DNA from: AP-15 sp963812675
GTDB taxonomy: Bacteria; Pseudomonadota; Alphaproteobacteria; ATCC43930; CGMCC-115725
DNA: 64,000 bases
Assembly: GCA_963812675.1 (NCBI GenBank)
Contig: CAWEWR010000021.1
Coordinates: forward strand, 124,001-188,000
Direction: 5' to 3'
The notes beneath the pieces are model-generated. The model was not told the DNA's origin, searched no databases, and worked only from the letters and a program-made list of their open reading frames with translations. Every line of letters starts with the position of its first letter. Position 1 is the stretch's first letter. The position numbers were made by a program, and so were the translations under genes. Below are positions 16,668-26,600 of this stretch, in pieces.

Positions 16668-17016
16668 CATCGACAAGGGCAAGCTGTTGGCCGAATTGGC
16701 TGCGCGGCCTCGGCCCAGTGAAGAGGAGATCGAGGCGCAGGCGGCCGAGGATGAGGACGCGTGGACCAACGAGGAGTTGGCTAATGCGGAGCCGATATAT
16801 CCGCCGCCGTCGCCGGACCAGGTTCGCGCCCTGCGGGCGAAGTTGGGGCTGACTCAGGCGCAGTTTGCCCGGCGCTTCGGCTTCACGCTCGACACGGTGC
16901 AGCAATACGAGCAAGGGCGCCGGCGTCCCTCCGGGCCGGCGTCGACGCTGCTTCGGGTCATCGAAGCCGATCCTGAAGCGGTCGTCCGCGCGCTCCGGGT
17001 GTGCAAGGCCGGCTGA
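16639..17016 (+). CDS. HTH (Xre-type) antitoxin partner of BrnT
   Basis: 125 aa from ATG 16639, preceded by AGGAAGG. The N-terminal half is acidic and probably disordered (EEEIEAQAAEDEDAWTNEEL). The C-terminal half is a helix-turn-helix of the Xre/MqsA type (VRALRAKLGLTQAQFARRFG, then TLDTVQQYEQGRRRPSG). BrnT is usually paired with a ribbon-helix-helix BrnA. An HTH partner is a known alternative in alphaproteobacteria as far as I recall. It presumably neutralises the toxin through its acidic part and represses the operon. It ends 19 bases before the convergent tcuA-like gene end. Confidence 0.8.
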   Translation: MPIVRRTRDDIDKGKLLAELAARPRPSEEEIEAQAAEDEDAWTNEELANAEPIYPPPSPDQVRALRAKLGLTQAQFARRFGFTLDTVQQYEQGRRRPSGPASTLLRVIEADPEAVVRALRVCKAG

Positions 17017-17035
17017 CCTCAGCGCGTCAGTTCTC

Positions 17036-18535
17036 TCACACCGCGTTCGCACTCGCCGCCGCACTTCTGCCGGCGAGGCGGCCGAAGACGGCGCCGGACA
17101 TGAGGCCGGTGCCGCTGGCGTAGTTGTGGAAGAAGAGGCCGCCGACGATTTCGCCGGCGGCGTAGAGGCCGGGGATCGGGTGGCCTGATGTGTCCTCGAC
17201 CTCGGCGTTGCCGGTGATCTTCAGGCCGCCAAAGGTGAAGGTGATGCCGGTCGTCACGGCATAGGCCTCGTAGGGCGGCCGGTCGAGGCGCTGGGCCCAG
17301 TTGGTCTTGTCGATCGCGAGGCCGCGCGTCGCCAGGCCGTCGCGGATGTTCGGGTTGAACGGCACCTCGGGTCTGGGGGCGGCGTTGAAGGCCCGCACGG
17401 TCTCCAGAAAGCGGCGCGGCTCGACGCCTTCGAGCCGCTCGGCCAGCGCCTCGAAACTGTCGGCCTTTTCCTTGGTGATGCGCGGGATGCGGTATTCCTC
17501 GCGCAGCAGATGGACGACCTTCTGGTCGAAGATCTGCCAGGCGAACATGCCCGGCTGGCTCAGGATTTCGCCGCCGTATTTGGCGTAAGTGTAGCTGTGG
17601 AAATCGAGCCCCTCGTCGAGGAAGCGCTCGCCCTTGGCGTTGACGACGATGCCGAACGGGTAGTTGTGCTTTTGGAAGCGGTCGCCGACGTCGAGGTCGC
17701 CAAAAGGCGGAGCGTTCAGGTCCCAGGCGACGGCATGCGCGCCCGACCAGTGGCCGGCGACGGCGGCGCCTGCGTCGAGCGCCATCTTGAGGCCCTGCCC
17801 GGTGTTGAACCTGGTGCCGCGCACTTTGGCGAGGTCCCAGTTCGGCCCGAGGTAGCGGGCCCGCATCTCGGCATTGGCCTCGAACCCGCCGCAGGCGAGG
17901 ATCACCGCTTTGGCACGCAGGTCACGAGGGCGGCCCTGATGGCGCACCCGCACGCCCTCGACGCCGCGGTCGCCTTGCAGGAGGCCGATGGCCGGCGTCT
18001 CGTAGAGCACCATGATCCCGTCCCGCGCGGCCCTGGTGTGCAGAGCCTTCATCAATTCCTTGCCGCCGCCCCAGATATGGCAGGCAAGCCCGCCCCAGAA
18101 TTTGAATTTGCCGTCGACCCGGAACGCCTGCCGGCCAAGCCCGAGCTGGAAGCGCACGCCCTTGCCGCGCATCCACACCCCGGTCTCGAAGCTGCGGCGG
18201 ATCAGGATTTCGGTCATGTCCGGGTCGCAGCGGTATTGGGTCAGCCGGCCCATATCGTCGAAATACTGCTCCGCGGTGTAGGTGCCGAAATCAACGTCCC
18301 TGAGCTCGGTCTCGTTCATATCCGGGATGAGGCGCGCGAGATCCTCGCCGCCGTGATAGACGACGCGGAACGCCCCGCCGGTGAAGGCCGAGTTGCCGGC
18401 GCGCTGGTCTTCGGGGGCGATTTCCAGCATCAGCACGCGGGCGCCATGCTCATGCGCCGACAAGGCGGCGCAGGTCGCCGCATTGCCGGCCCCGACGACG
18501 ATCACGTCGAACTCTTCGCTCCCGGGTATTTCCAT
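17036..18535 (-). CDS. tcuA: FAD-dependent tricarballylate dehydrogenase-like flavoprotein (TcuA)
   Basis: 499 aa fumarate reductase/succinate dehydrogenase-type flavoprotein. The FAD dinucleotide-binding motif DVIVVGAGNAATCAAL is at the N-terminus. The middle carries AGNSAFTGGAFRVVYHGG and LACHIWGGGKELMKAL. The C-terminus has FGGLKITGNAEVEDTSGHPI and PGLYAAGEIVGGLFFHNYAS with the capping FAD motif. TcuA oxidises tricarballylate to cis-aconitate, but related flavoproteins act on other dicarboxylates, so substrate is tentative. No TcuB partner is beside it. Two partial copies of its 3' end lie downstream next to toxin-antitoxin modules. Diverges from the MmgE/PrpD gene across a palindromic repeat. 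Confidence 0.85.
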   Translation of the reverse strand: MEIPGSEEFDVIVVGAGNAATCAALSAHEHGARVLMLEIAPEDQRAGNSAFTGGAFRVVYHGGEDLARLIPDMNETELRDVDFGTYTAEQYFDDMGRLTQYRCDPDMTEILIRRSFETGVWMRGKGVRFQLGLGRQAFRVDGKFKFWGGLACHIWGGGKELMKALHTRAARDGIMVLYETPAIGLLQGDRGVEGVRVRHQGRPRDLRAKAVILACGGFEANAEMRARYLGPNWDLAKVRGTRFNTGQGLKMALDAGAAVAGHWSGAHAVAWDLNAPPFGDLDVGDRFQKHNYPFGIVVNAKGERFLDEGLDFHSYTYAKYGGEILSQPGMFAWQIFDQKVVHLLREEYRIPRITKEKADSFEALAERLEGVEPRRFLETVRAFNAAPRPEVPFNPNIRDGLATRGLAIDKTNWAQRLDRPPYEAYAVTTGITFTFGGLKITGNAEVEDTSGHPIPGLYAAGEIVGGLFFHNYASGTGLMSGAVFGRLAGRSAAASANAV

Positions 18536-18564
18536 GGCTCAATCCTTCGCTGGCTCGGCATCGC

Positions 18565-18640
18565 CGAGATTGCTTCGTCGCTGCGCTCCTCGCAATGACA
18601 TCCTCTGTGTTGTCATTGCGAGCGAAGCGAAGCAATCTCG
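18565..18640. repeat. Dispersed palindromic repeat in divergent promoter region
   Basis: CGAGATTGCTTCG at 18565-18577 pairs with CGAAGCAATCTCG at 18628-18640, and the inner sequence (CTGCGCTCCTCGCAATGACA, then TGTCATTGCGAGCGAAGCG) extends the stem. This is the TCATTGCGAGCGAAGCGAAGCAATC type of repeat common in alphaproteobacterial genomes. Confidence 0.85.
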
Positions 18641-18657
18641 CTGCTTTGGGAGGCAAG

Positions 18658-19983
18658 ATGGCCGAGGAAACGATACGACTGGCACGTTACGCCGCCGTGC
18701 TTCGCTATGAGGATCTGCCGCCGCCGGTCGTTCGGCTGGCCAAGGACTGCATCATCGACACGGTCGCGGCGGGGATCTGCGGCAGCGCCTTGCCGTGGAG
18801 CCGGATCGTCATCGATTATGCCGAGCGCACCGGGCCCGGCGGCAAATGCCGTATCTTCGGCAGCAACGGACCGGCGGTTCAGGCGCCGGCCGCGGCGCTC
18901 GCCAACGGCGCGCTCGCTCATGCCTTCGAGCTCGACAGCCTGACCCGGCCCGGCGCCGGCGCGCATCCCGGCGCGACCGTATTGCCTCCGGCTCTCGCCA
19001 TTGCCCAGGAACGCGGCGCCGACGGGCGCGCATTGATTGCCGCCTTTGTCGCCGGCAATGAGGTGATGATCCGGATTGGGCGCGCGACGGGGCACACCAA
19101 CGAGGCCCGCGGCTTTCATGCACCGGGCACGACCGGCCCGTTTGGCGCGGCAGTCGCGGCCGGCCATTTGCTTCGGCTGGATGCGAGGGCAATGGCCAAT
19201 GCGCTCGGCATTGCCGGGTCGCTTTGCGGCGGCTTGCTGGAGTTCGCCCGCGGCGACGGCGGCATGGTCAAGCGGCTGCATCTCGGGCGGGCGTCGGAAG
19301 CAGGCGTGCTGGCGGCCAGCCTCGCGGCGAACGGTTTTGCCGGACCGCGCACCGTGCTCGAAGGCGAGTTCGGGTTTCTCAAGGTGTTCTGCACGGAATG
19401 GGACACCACCGAACTGACCCGCGGCCTCGGCGAGGAGTTCGTCGTCTCGACCGCGGTGCTGAAGCGCTATCCGTGCCACGCCACCGCGCATGCCGCGGTC
19501 AGGGCGGTGCGCGACCTGCAGGCCGAGCACGGCTTTACCGGCGCCGAACTTGAGGCGATCGCTGTCACCGGCACCCCGCGCATGGTCGAGCGCCACAACA
19601 TTCTAGAGCCCGCCGATCTGATGCTGGCGCAGTACAGCATCCCGTTCTCGGTCGCGCTGGCGCTCTGCCGCGACGCGCGCGACCCCGAATCCTGGGACGA
19701 GAGGGCATTGGCCGACCCGCAGATCCGCGCCCTCTGCCGTCGCGTCAAGCTGGTTCCCGGGCCGCATAGCGAGCACGGCGGGATGGCGAGCAAGGTGACG
19801 ATAACGCTGGCCGATGGACGGCGCTTGGAGCGCACAGCCGAGAGCGGAATGCTCGAACCCGGCGAGCTGGGGGACAAATTCATGCGACTGACCCGCGCGG
19901 CACTCGGCGAGAACCCTGCAAGGGCCCTGTTCGAGCGATTGCAGCGGCTGGAGGAGGAAAAGAGCCTGGATTGGCTGACCTAG
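18658..19983 (+). CDS. MmgE/PrpD family protein
   Basis: 441 aa from ATG 18658, preceded by a strong GGGAGG. The family includes 2-methylcitrate dehydratase, cis-aconitate decarboxylase and many uncharacterised catabolic enzymes. Typical segments are IIDTVAAGICGSALPWSRIV, ALANGALAHAFELDSLTRPG, HPGATVLPPALAIAQERGAD, FHAPGTTGPFGAAVAAGHLL and KRYPCHATAHAAVRAVRDLQ. Position next to a TcuA-like gene fits a tricarboxylate or related acid pathway, but the reaction is not determined. An upstream extension to 18595 would be encoded by the palindromic repeat and is rejected. Confidence 0.9.
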   Translation: MAEETIRLARYAAVLRYEDLPPPVVRLAKDCIIDTVAAGICGSALPWSRIVIDYAERTGPGGKCRIFGSNGPAVQAPAAALANGALAHAFELDSLTRPGAGAHPGATVLPPALAIAQERGADGRALIAAFVAGNEVMIRIGRATGHTNEARGFHAPGTTGPFGAAVAAGHLLRLDARAMANALGIAGSLCGGLLEFARGDGGMVKRLHLGRASEAGVLAASLAANGFAGPRTVLEGEFGFLKVFCTEWDTTELTRGLGEEFVVSTAVLKRYPCHATAHAAVRAVRDLQAEHGFTGAELEAIAVTGTPRMVERHNILEPADLMLAQYSIPFSVALALCRDARDPESWDERALADPQIRALCRRVKLVPGPHSEHGGMASKVTITLADGRRLERTAESGMLEPGELGDKFMRLTRAALGENPARALFERLQRLEEEKSLDWLT

Positions 19984-19987
19984 ATTT

Positions 19988-21604
19988 TCACCCGACGCTG
20001 CCGTCGGCGGCGCGGCGCAGGACCAGTCCCGGGGTGGCGCCGGTGTGCTGCGCATTTTCGACGACTAGGACGCCGTTGACGAGTACCGTCGTGCGTGCGC
20101 CGGTCGGGTATTGGTGCGGGTCGGCATAGGTGGCGCGGTCCTTGAAGTCGGCGGGGTCGAAGATCGTGATGTCGGCCCGGCAGCCTTCCCTGAGCAAGCC
20201 GCGGTCGCGCAGCCGAAGGGCCCGCGCCGGCGCTCCCGTCATCTTGTGCACGGCCTGCTCGAGCGGCAGCAGGTGCTGCTCGTGGACATAGCGGCCGATG
20301 ATGCGCGGAAATGTTCCGTAGAAGCGGGGATGCGGCATCCCTTGGCTGACGACCCCGTAATCGGCGACGCAATTGCCGTCCGAGCCGACCAGAGCCGAGG
20401 GCGAGCGCACAATCTCGCGGATGTCCTCCTCGGCGATCGAGGTGATCAGCACGCGCGTCGCGCCATTATCCTCGATCAGGTAATCGCAGAGGAGGTCGAC
20501 CGGGTCGCGGCCGCGTGCTGCGGCGAGCGCGGCGATCGTCTCGCCCGCGTGCTGCGGCAGGCGCGGCGAGACCGAGATCTGCACCGCTTCCCAGGACGGG
20601 ATGCGGCCCCAATTGTTGAGCCCGTCACGATCGATCTCGCGGCGGATCCGCTCGCGGATTTCCGGCAGCGCGAGGCGCGCCAGCATCGCCTCCAACCCGC
20701 CGACCTGCACCCAGGGCGGCAGCAGGTTCTTCAGCGGATTGGCCCCGGCCGTATAGGGGTAGGCGTCGCAATCGATGTCGCAACCTGCGGTCCGCGCCGC
20801 GTCGATCATCGCCAGGATCTCAGCCGCCTTCCCCCAATTGTCGGTCCCCGAGCATTTGAGATGCACGATCTCGACATGCACCCGCGAGGTGCGGGCGAAA
20901 TCGATCGCCTCTGCGACCGCCGCGAGCACCTTGTTCAACTCGTCACGGATATGGGTGAAATAGGCGGCGTTGTGGCGCTTCAAAATGGGGCCGAACGCTA
21001 GCATCTCGGAGGGCTCGGCGAAGCTGCCCGGCGGCGTGAAGAGGCCCGAGGACATGCCGAGCGCGCCGGCGCCGAGCCCCTCCTCTAATAGCGTGATCAT
21101 CTCCGTGAGCTCGGCTGGGCGCGGCGCGCGATCTTCGAGCCCCATCGCCATCAGCCGTAGGGTGTTGTGGCCGACCAGCATCCCGGTGTTGACCGCAACC
21201 GCGGGAAACGTGTCGAGATATTCCGGAAAGCGCATGTCGCGGAACGGCAGCCACGGCGCCCCGCCGCTGAGATAATCGGCGAGCAACTGCGCCTTGCCCG
21301 GCAAAACCGGCGCGACCGAGAACCCGCAATGGCCGATCATCTCGGTGGTGACGCCCTGGCGCACCTTGCTCTCGCCCTTGGGGTTGATCGGCAACGTAAA
21401 ATCCGAATGCGTCTTGATGTCGATGAAGCCGGGCGCCACTGCCAGCCTTTCGGCATCGATCACCTTGGCCGCGCCTTGCGGCACCGAGCGGCCGAGCGCG
21501 GCGATCCGCCCGGCGCGAACGGCGACATCGCCGATTTCCCCGGGCCGGCCGCTGCCGTCGATAACCGTGCCGCCGCGGATCAGGATGTCGGAGGTCATGG
21601 CCAT
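19988..21604 (-). CDS. N-acyl-D-amino-acid deacylase family amidohydrolase
   Basis: 538 aa from ATG 21604 (ATG 21598 is an equal alternative). Amidohydrolase fold with the N-terminal beta-sandwich strand DILIRGGTVIDGSGRPGEIG, the first metal motif GFIDIKTHSDFTLP, the cysteine motif MIGHCGFSVAP typical of D-aminoacylases, LVGHNTLR, the histidine in VEIVHLKCSG, and SDGNCVADYG plus a late PARALRLRDRG segment. Such enzymes hydrolyse N-acyl-D-amino acids or related amides. The substrate is not known. It converges with the PrpD-like gene, with a gap of four bases, and diverges from the HpaB-type gene. Confidence 0.9.
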   Translation of the reverse strand: MAMTSDILIRGGTVIDGSGRPGEIGDVAVRAGRIAALGRSVPQGAAKVIDAERLAVAPGFIDIKTHSDFTLPINPKGESKVRQGVTTEMIGHCGFSVAPVLPGKAQLLADYLSGGAPWLPFRDMRFPEYLDTFPAVAVNTGMLVGHNTLRLMAMGLEDRAPRPAELTEMITLLEEGLGAGALGMSSGLFTPPGSFAEPSEMLAFGPILKRHNAAYFTHIRDELNKVLAAVAEAIDFARTSRVHVEIVHLKCSGTDNWGKAAEILAMIDAARTAGCDIDCDAYPYTAGANPLKNLLPPWVQVGGLEAMLARLALPEIRERIRREIDRDGLNNWGRIPSWEAVQISVSPRLPQHAGETIAALAAARGRDPVDLLCDYLIEDNGATRVLITSIAEEDIREIVRSPSALVGSDGNCVADYGVVSQGMPHPRFYGTFPRIIGRYVHEQHLLPLEQAVHKMTGAPARALRLRDRGLLREGCRADITIFDPADFKDRATYADPHQYPTGARTTVLVNGVLVVENAQHTGATPGLVLRRAADGSVG

Positions 21605-21738
21605 GGGATCCCATCGGGTCTTCGCACCGTCTGCGGCTGCAGTATAGGCCAGGACAAGCCGGCAGCCGCTATCCACTTCCGCCCCGGCGCTTGCTGCGTC
21701 ATACACAGGTGGTGAATTGCGGAAGGCGGGAGCACGGC

Positions 21739-23229
21739 ATGAGGAGTGGGGCGGAATACCGGCAGGCGCTGCGCGACGGGCGGCGGGTCTGGGTCATGGG
21801 CGAGGGTCTCGTCGAGGATGTGACGACGCATCCGGCGACCCGCGCGATGGTCGACGAATATGTCGCGTGGTACGACCTCCATCTCGACCCAGCCTGGCAG
21901 GAGATCGCAATCCGCCCGCCCGATGCCGAGAGCGGACGCATCCCTTGGGCCTATGTCGTGCCGAAGAGCGCCGACGACCTCGCGGGCATGGGGCGCTTCT
22001 TCTCCGCCACGACCTTCTTGAGCGCCGGCAACATCACTCATACCCCGTGTTACGGCCATATGATCGCGCTCGGCGTGCAAGCCTCGGTCGAGGAGCGCAA
22101 CGTCTCCCCGGAGCAGATCGCCAATGCCGCCCGCTACCGCGAGATGATCGCCCGCACCGGGCATTTCCTGACCTTCTGCGGCGGCGCCCCGACGATCGGC
22201 GCCCGCATGCGCGAGGATCCGGCCGAACGCACTGCGCTGAAGCTGGTGCGCGAGACCGATGGCGGCATCGTCATCCGCGGCAAGATCGGCATGCATACGA
22301 GCCCGGCTTTTGCCGAGGATGTTTATGTGGGCAGCCTTTGCGGCATCGAGGTCGACGGGCATCGCGCGACCTTCATCGTGCCGGTCAACGCGCCCGGCGT
22401 CACGACGGTTTGCCGGAAGATTGCGGTGCGCGATGAGAACCCGTTCGTCGCGCCGCTGAGCAGCCGCTATGACGAGCTCGACGGCCAGATGTGGCTCGAC
22501 GACGTGTTCATTCCATCGGAACGGGTTTTTCTGCTGGGTGAATCACCCGAGCCGGTCGTCCGCTGGCTGATCTGGCACCACCTCTACGGCTGGCTTTCAA
22601 AAGCCGAGTTCACGCTGGGCCTCGCACTCGCATTGAGCCATGCAATGGGTCTGGTGAAGCACGACCAGACGATCGAGCACCTGGTCGATTTGGCGATCGA
22701 GGTGCAGACCGTGCGCAGCTGCCTGACCGCCTGCGAGCGCGACCCGCGGTTCACCGAAACGGGCTATTGCGTTCCCAACCACGCCCACCTCTCGGTTGGC
22801 GGGATCGCGATATTGAAGGCACGCCAGCGCATGGCCGAGATCCTGCGCATTGTGCCCGGCTCGTCGCTGGTGGTTTGCCCGTCGGACCGGGATCTGGCCG
22901 CGCCCGAGGTCGCCGCCGGTTTAGCGGATTCTTTTGGCGGCGGCGGCTATACGGCATTGCAGCGATCGGCCTTGCTGCAGATGGCCTGGGATCACGTCTC
23001 GTCGGCGCTCGACGGCCGCGAATCCGCCTTTGAGTTGCACGCCAGCGGCGGCATCCCGGCGTGGCGCGGCCGGCTGCGCCGCAGTTTCGAGCGCTATAAC
23101 GAGCTCGCAAACGCCGTCGCCCGCCGGCTCGACCTGGCGATGCCGGAGATCGACCTCGGCAGCCTTCGCGAGGTGCCGTGGGCGCCACGCCGCACCGTGG
23201 CGCCGCCTCCCGCGTCGGGGAAAGGCTGA
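21739..23229 (+). CDS. 4-hydroxyphenylacetate 3-hydroxylase-type (HpaB) flavin monooxygenase
   Basis: 496 aa from ATG 21739, preceded by GGAAGGCGGGAG. Matches the HpaB family: N-terminal YRQALRDGRRVWVMGEGLVE, then HPATRAMVDEYVAWYD, the middle FADH2-interacting region (TPCYGHMIALGVQA), and the C-terminal helix bundle with GSSLVVCPSDRDLAAPEV and ADSFGGGGYTALQRSAL. HpaB-type proteins use reduced FAD from a separate reductase to hydroxylate phenolic rings; some act as dehydratases. No HpaC reductase is adjacent. A related family member lies at 53435-54970, but the two differ a lot. Substrate unknown. Confidence 0.85.
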   Translation: MRSGAEYRQALRDGRRVWVMGEGLVEDVTTHPATRAMVDEYVAWYDLHLDPAWQEIAIRPPDAESGRIPWAYVVPKSADDLAGMGRFFSATTFLSAGNITHTPCYGHMIALGVQASVEERNVSPEQIANAARYREMIARTGHFLTFCGGAPTIGARMREDPAERTALKLVRETDGGIVIRGKIGMHTSPAFAEDVYVGSLCGIEVDGHRATFIVPVNAPGVTTVCRKIAVRDENPFVAPLSSRYDELDGQMWLDDVFIPSERVFLLGESPEPVVRWLIWHHLYGWLSKAEFTLGLALALSHAMGLVKHDQTIEHLVDLAIEVQTVRSCLTACERDPRFTETGYCVPNHAHLSVGGIAILKARQRMAEILRIVPGSSLVVCPSDRDLAAPEVAAGLADSFGGGGYTALQRSALLQMAWDHVSSALDGRESAFELHASGGIPAWRGRLRRSFERYNELANAVARRLDLAMPEIDLGSLREVPWAPRRTVAPPPASGKG

Positions 23230-23672
23230 AAGCCTCACCCGAGACGGTGCCGCAGGATTAGGCCATTGCCCGCAATACCGGCCTCTCGTCGTCATCCCGG
23301 ATCGGACGGCCAATCGTAGGTCTGTGTCTGACCATTGTTAGTCAAGCATTGCATCAGCACGCAATCTCGAGCGAGGACGCGACGCATACCATACAAGAAT
23401 GAAGTTGAAGTCTCGCACGAGTAGGGCGGTCGTCTTGCACGCACGTTCGGCTCGTTCGACGAGCGCGGACAATTCTTCGACCACAGGAAGAGGGGGAATT
23501 TCTTGCATACCGATTTGCTCACGTTGCTAAACTCGGGGCTCGTTAATCAATACGGCGCCCCGAACTCGTCCATTCGAGGGTCCAGGAAACGTCAAAAATT
23601 TTCAGCGGCGGCGTCCCGAATTTGCTGCGCAAATGTTGTATCCAGGAGGGGGTTAGGAGTTAATACTGGCAG
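23230..23672. other. Non-coding stretch upstream of the CheB-CheR fusion gene
   Basis: About 440 bases with lower GC than the flanks. Frames are short and show no motif or ribosome site. No tRNA or clear terminator is seen. It probably holds the promoter of the downstream sensor gene, but I cannot place it. Confidence 0.4.
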
Positions 23673-26600
23673 ATGGACAATCCGGGGGTAAGAGGCGTGA
23701 CGCCTCATCTTCCGATCGTGGGCATCGGTGCCTCGGCGGGCGGGGTAGAGGCGCTGGAGGCATTCTTCCGAGCCATGCCGGCGGACAATGGCATGGGCTT
23801 TGTGGTCGTCACTCACCTCCCGCCGGACCGCGACAGCTTGCTGGCCGAGATCATCGGCCGCGCTAGCCGCATGCCGGTGGTCGACGCACGAGACGACCAG
23901 CCGGTCGAAGCGCAGCATGTTTACGTTCTGCCATCCAGCGCGGTTTTGACCATCCGTGAGGGGCGGCTCCGTCTTCGACATACCGGCGCGGCGCACCGTG
24001 AACGCGCCCCGATCGATGTGTTCTTCACCTCGCTGGCCGAGGACCAGGGGCAGCATGCCATCGGTGTCGTGCTCTCCGGCGGTGGCAGCGACGGAACACT
24101 CGGCCTCAAGGCTATCAAGGAGAATGGCGGGCTGACGGTCGCCCAAGGCACGAACCTGACACGGCCGCGCTTCGCCGACATGCCTTCCAATGCGGTGGCG
24201 GCAGGCTTTGTCGATCTGTTACAGGCGGTCGAGGAAATCCCCGAGCGGATCATCGCTTATGTCCGCAACTGGGGCGCGTTCGACGCTGAGCGCCCGAAAG
24301 ACGTACTGGACAAGATACACACGCTACTGCGCGCTCGGACCGGGCACGATTTCAGCGAGTACAAGGATCGGAGCTTCCAGCGTCGGGTCCAACGCCGCAT
24401 GCAGGTGGTACAGACGACAAAACTCGAGGATTACGCCGCTCGGTTACAAGAAGACCCGGACGAGGTTCGCGCGTTATTCCGCGATTTATTGATCGGGGTC
24501 ACCAATTTTTTCCGCGATGCCGAGGCCTTTCAAGCGCTCGAGGCCCAGGTCATACCAAAACTGTTCGAGGACAAAAGCGCGGGTGACGAGCTTCGCGTTT
24601 GGGTAGCGGGTTGCGCCACCGGCGAGGAGGCCTATTCGATCGCCATGCTGTTGCGCGAGCACATGGACATCATGGAGGCGCCGCCGAAAGTCCAGATCTT
24701 TGCCACCGATATCGACCAGACCACGATGGCTGTAGCCCGCACGGCGCGATACCCCACCACGCTGGTCAACGATGTCCCGCCCGCACGGCTGGAGCGCTTT
24801 TTCGTGCAGGAAGGCGCTACCTATCGTGTGGCCAAGGATTTGCGCGAGATGTGCATCTTCTCGAACCACAGTGTGATCCGCGACCCGCCTTTCTCCCGGC
24901 TCGACCTGATCTCCTGCCGCAACTTGCTGATTTACCTGAAGCCCGCGCTTCAGGGGCAGATCTTTCCGTTGTTCCATTATGCTCTGCGGCCCGGCGGCTA
25001 TCTGTTCCTCGGCCTGTCCGAGAACATCGCACGATATACGGACCTGTTTGTTGCGCTCGACAAGACGAACCGTGTTTTCCGGCGACGCGATCTGATCGCG
25101 CGATCCCCTGTGCCCTTCCGGACCTCGCTGCCGCACAGGGGTCGAAGAGGAAGCGGCTCGGATGCTGGTGAGAGCCAACCGCTAAACCGCTCCGATTTGC
25201 TACGCAGGCTGGCCAACACCATCGTCGAGCAATTTGCGCCGGCCTATGTCATCGTCGATGAAGCCGGACACGCGCTGCATTTCTCCGCCGGAACCGGAAA
25301 ATATCTGCAGGCTGCCGCCGGTCCTCCGAACCGCGAAATCATCGCCATGGCGCGCCCGGGATTACGCGCAGATTTGCGGACATTGCTGCACCAGGCCAAG
25401 CAAGCGGGTCGACCGGTTACCCGTGATCGGATCGCAGTGCAGATCAATGGCGGCACCCAAATGATCACCCTTGCGATCGAGCCGATCAAGCAGGGCAACG
25501 AGACGGCTTACGGTGTCGTGTTCATCGATCGCGGTCCGATCGAGACGGAGCGTGAAATTGCCGACGCGGGAAACCCGGAGAGCAAGGACTTTTCCGCCCA
25601 GCAGATCGAAAGGGAGCTGAACGAAACCAAGGAGCGCCTACAGTCGACGATAGAGGAGCTCGAGACGGCCAACGAGGAGTTCCGGTCTTCCAATGAAGAG
25701 CTGCTCTCGGTCAATGAGGAGCTGCAATCGGCCAACGAAGAGCTCGAAACTTCCAAGGAGGAGCTTCAGTCGGTCAACGAGGAGTTGCAGACCGTCAATA
25801 ACGAGCTCAGGAACAAGATCGACGAGCTCGACCGCGCCAACAGCGATCTGACCAATTTGTTCCAAAGCACCCAGATCGCGACGATATTCCTCGATCGGGA
25901 TCTTGTGATCCGCAGCTTTACCCCGGCAGTGACCAAGCTGTTCAGTCTGATCTCCACTGACCGCGGCCGTCCGCTGACCGACATAAGCAGCCGCATCGCT
26001 TACTCGGGCCTGGAGAACGACATCCAAGCCGTATTCGCCGGAGAGGTAGTCGAGCGTCCGGTGAGCCTCACTAGCGGGCAGGGCCATTATCTTGCCCGCA
26101 TCTTGCCCTATCGCACGGCCGAGAACGTGATCGACGGCGTGCTGCTGACCTTTGCCGATGTCACCAGCATCGTTGCCGCCGAGGAGCAGCAGAAGGTGCT
26201 TGCGGCCGAGCTCAGCCACCGCGTCAAGAACAGCCTCGCCGTGGTTTCATCGATTGCCGAGCGAACCTTGCCGGACGGCGAGCCGAAGGATGACCTGATC
26301 GGCCGTTTCCACGCTCTCGGGCAGACCCACGATTTGCTGTCCCGAGGCGGTTGGACCGAGGCGCCCCTGCGGGAGCTCGTGATGCGCGAGCTCGCGCCGC
26401 ACCTTGCGGATGATGGTTCCAACGCGAGGGTGAACGGGCCGCCGATTATGCTCAAACCGCAAGCAGCCCTTCTTTTGGCCCTCGTTGTGCACGAACTCAT
26501 GACCAATGCAGCCAAATACGGCGCCCTGTCGACCCCCGGGGGTCGCGTAGACGTCGCTTGGGCGATCACCGGGGGCAGCCCTCGACATCTCGAGCTGACA

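Noticed and set aside
17510..18598. 362-codon frame opposite the tcuA-like gene
   Set aside because: Antisense shadow with biased composition; the flavoprotein is clearly real.
25630..25830. Tandem NEEL-coding repeats as a separate genetic element
   Set aside because: They encode the coiled coil normally found in CheB-CheR fusion proteins.
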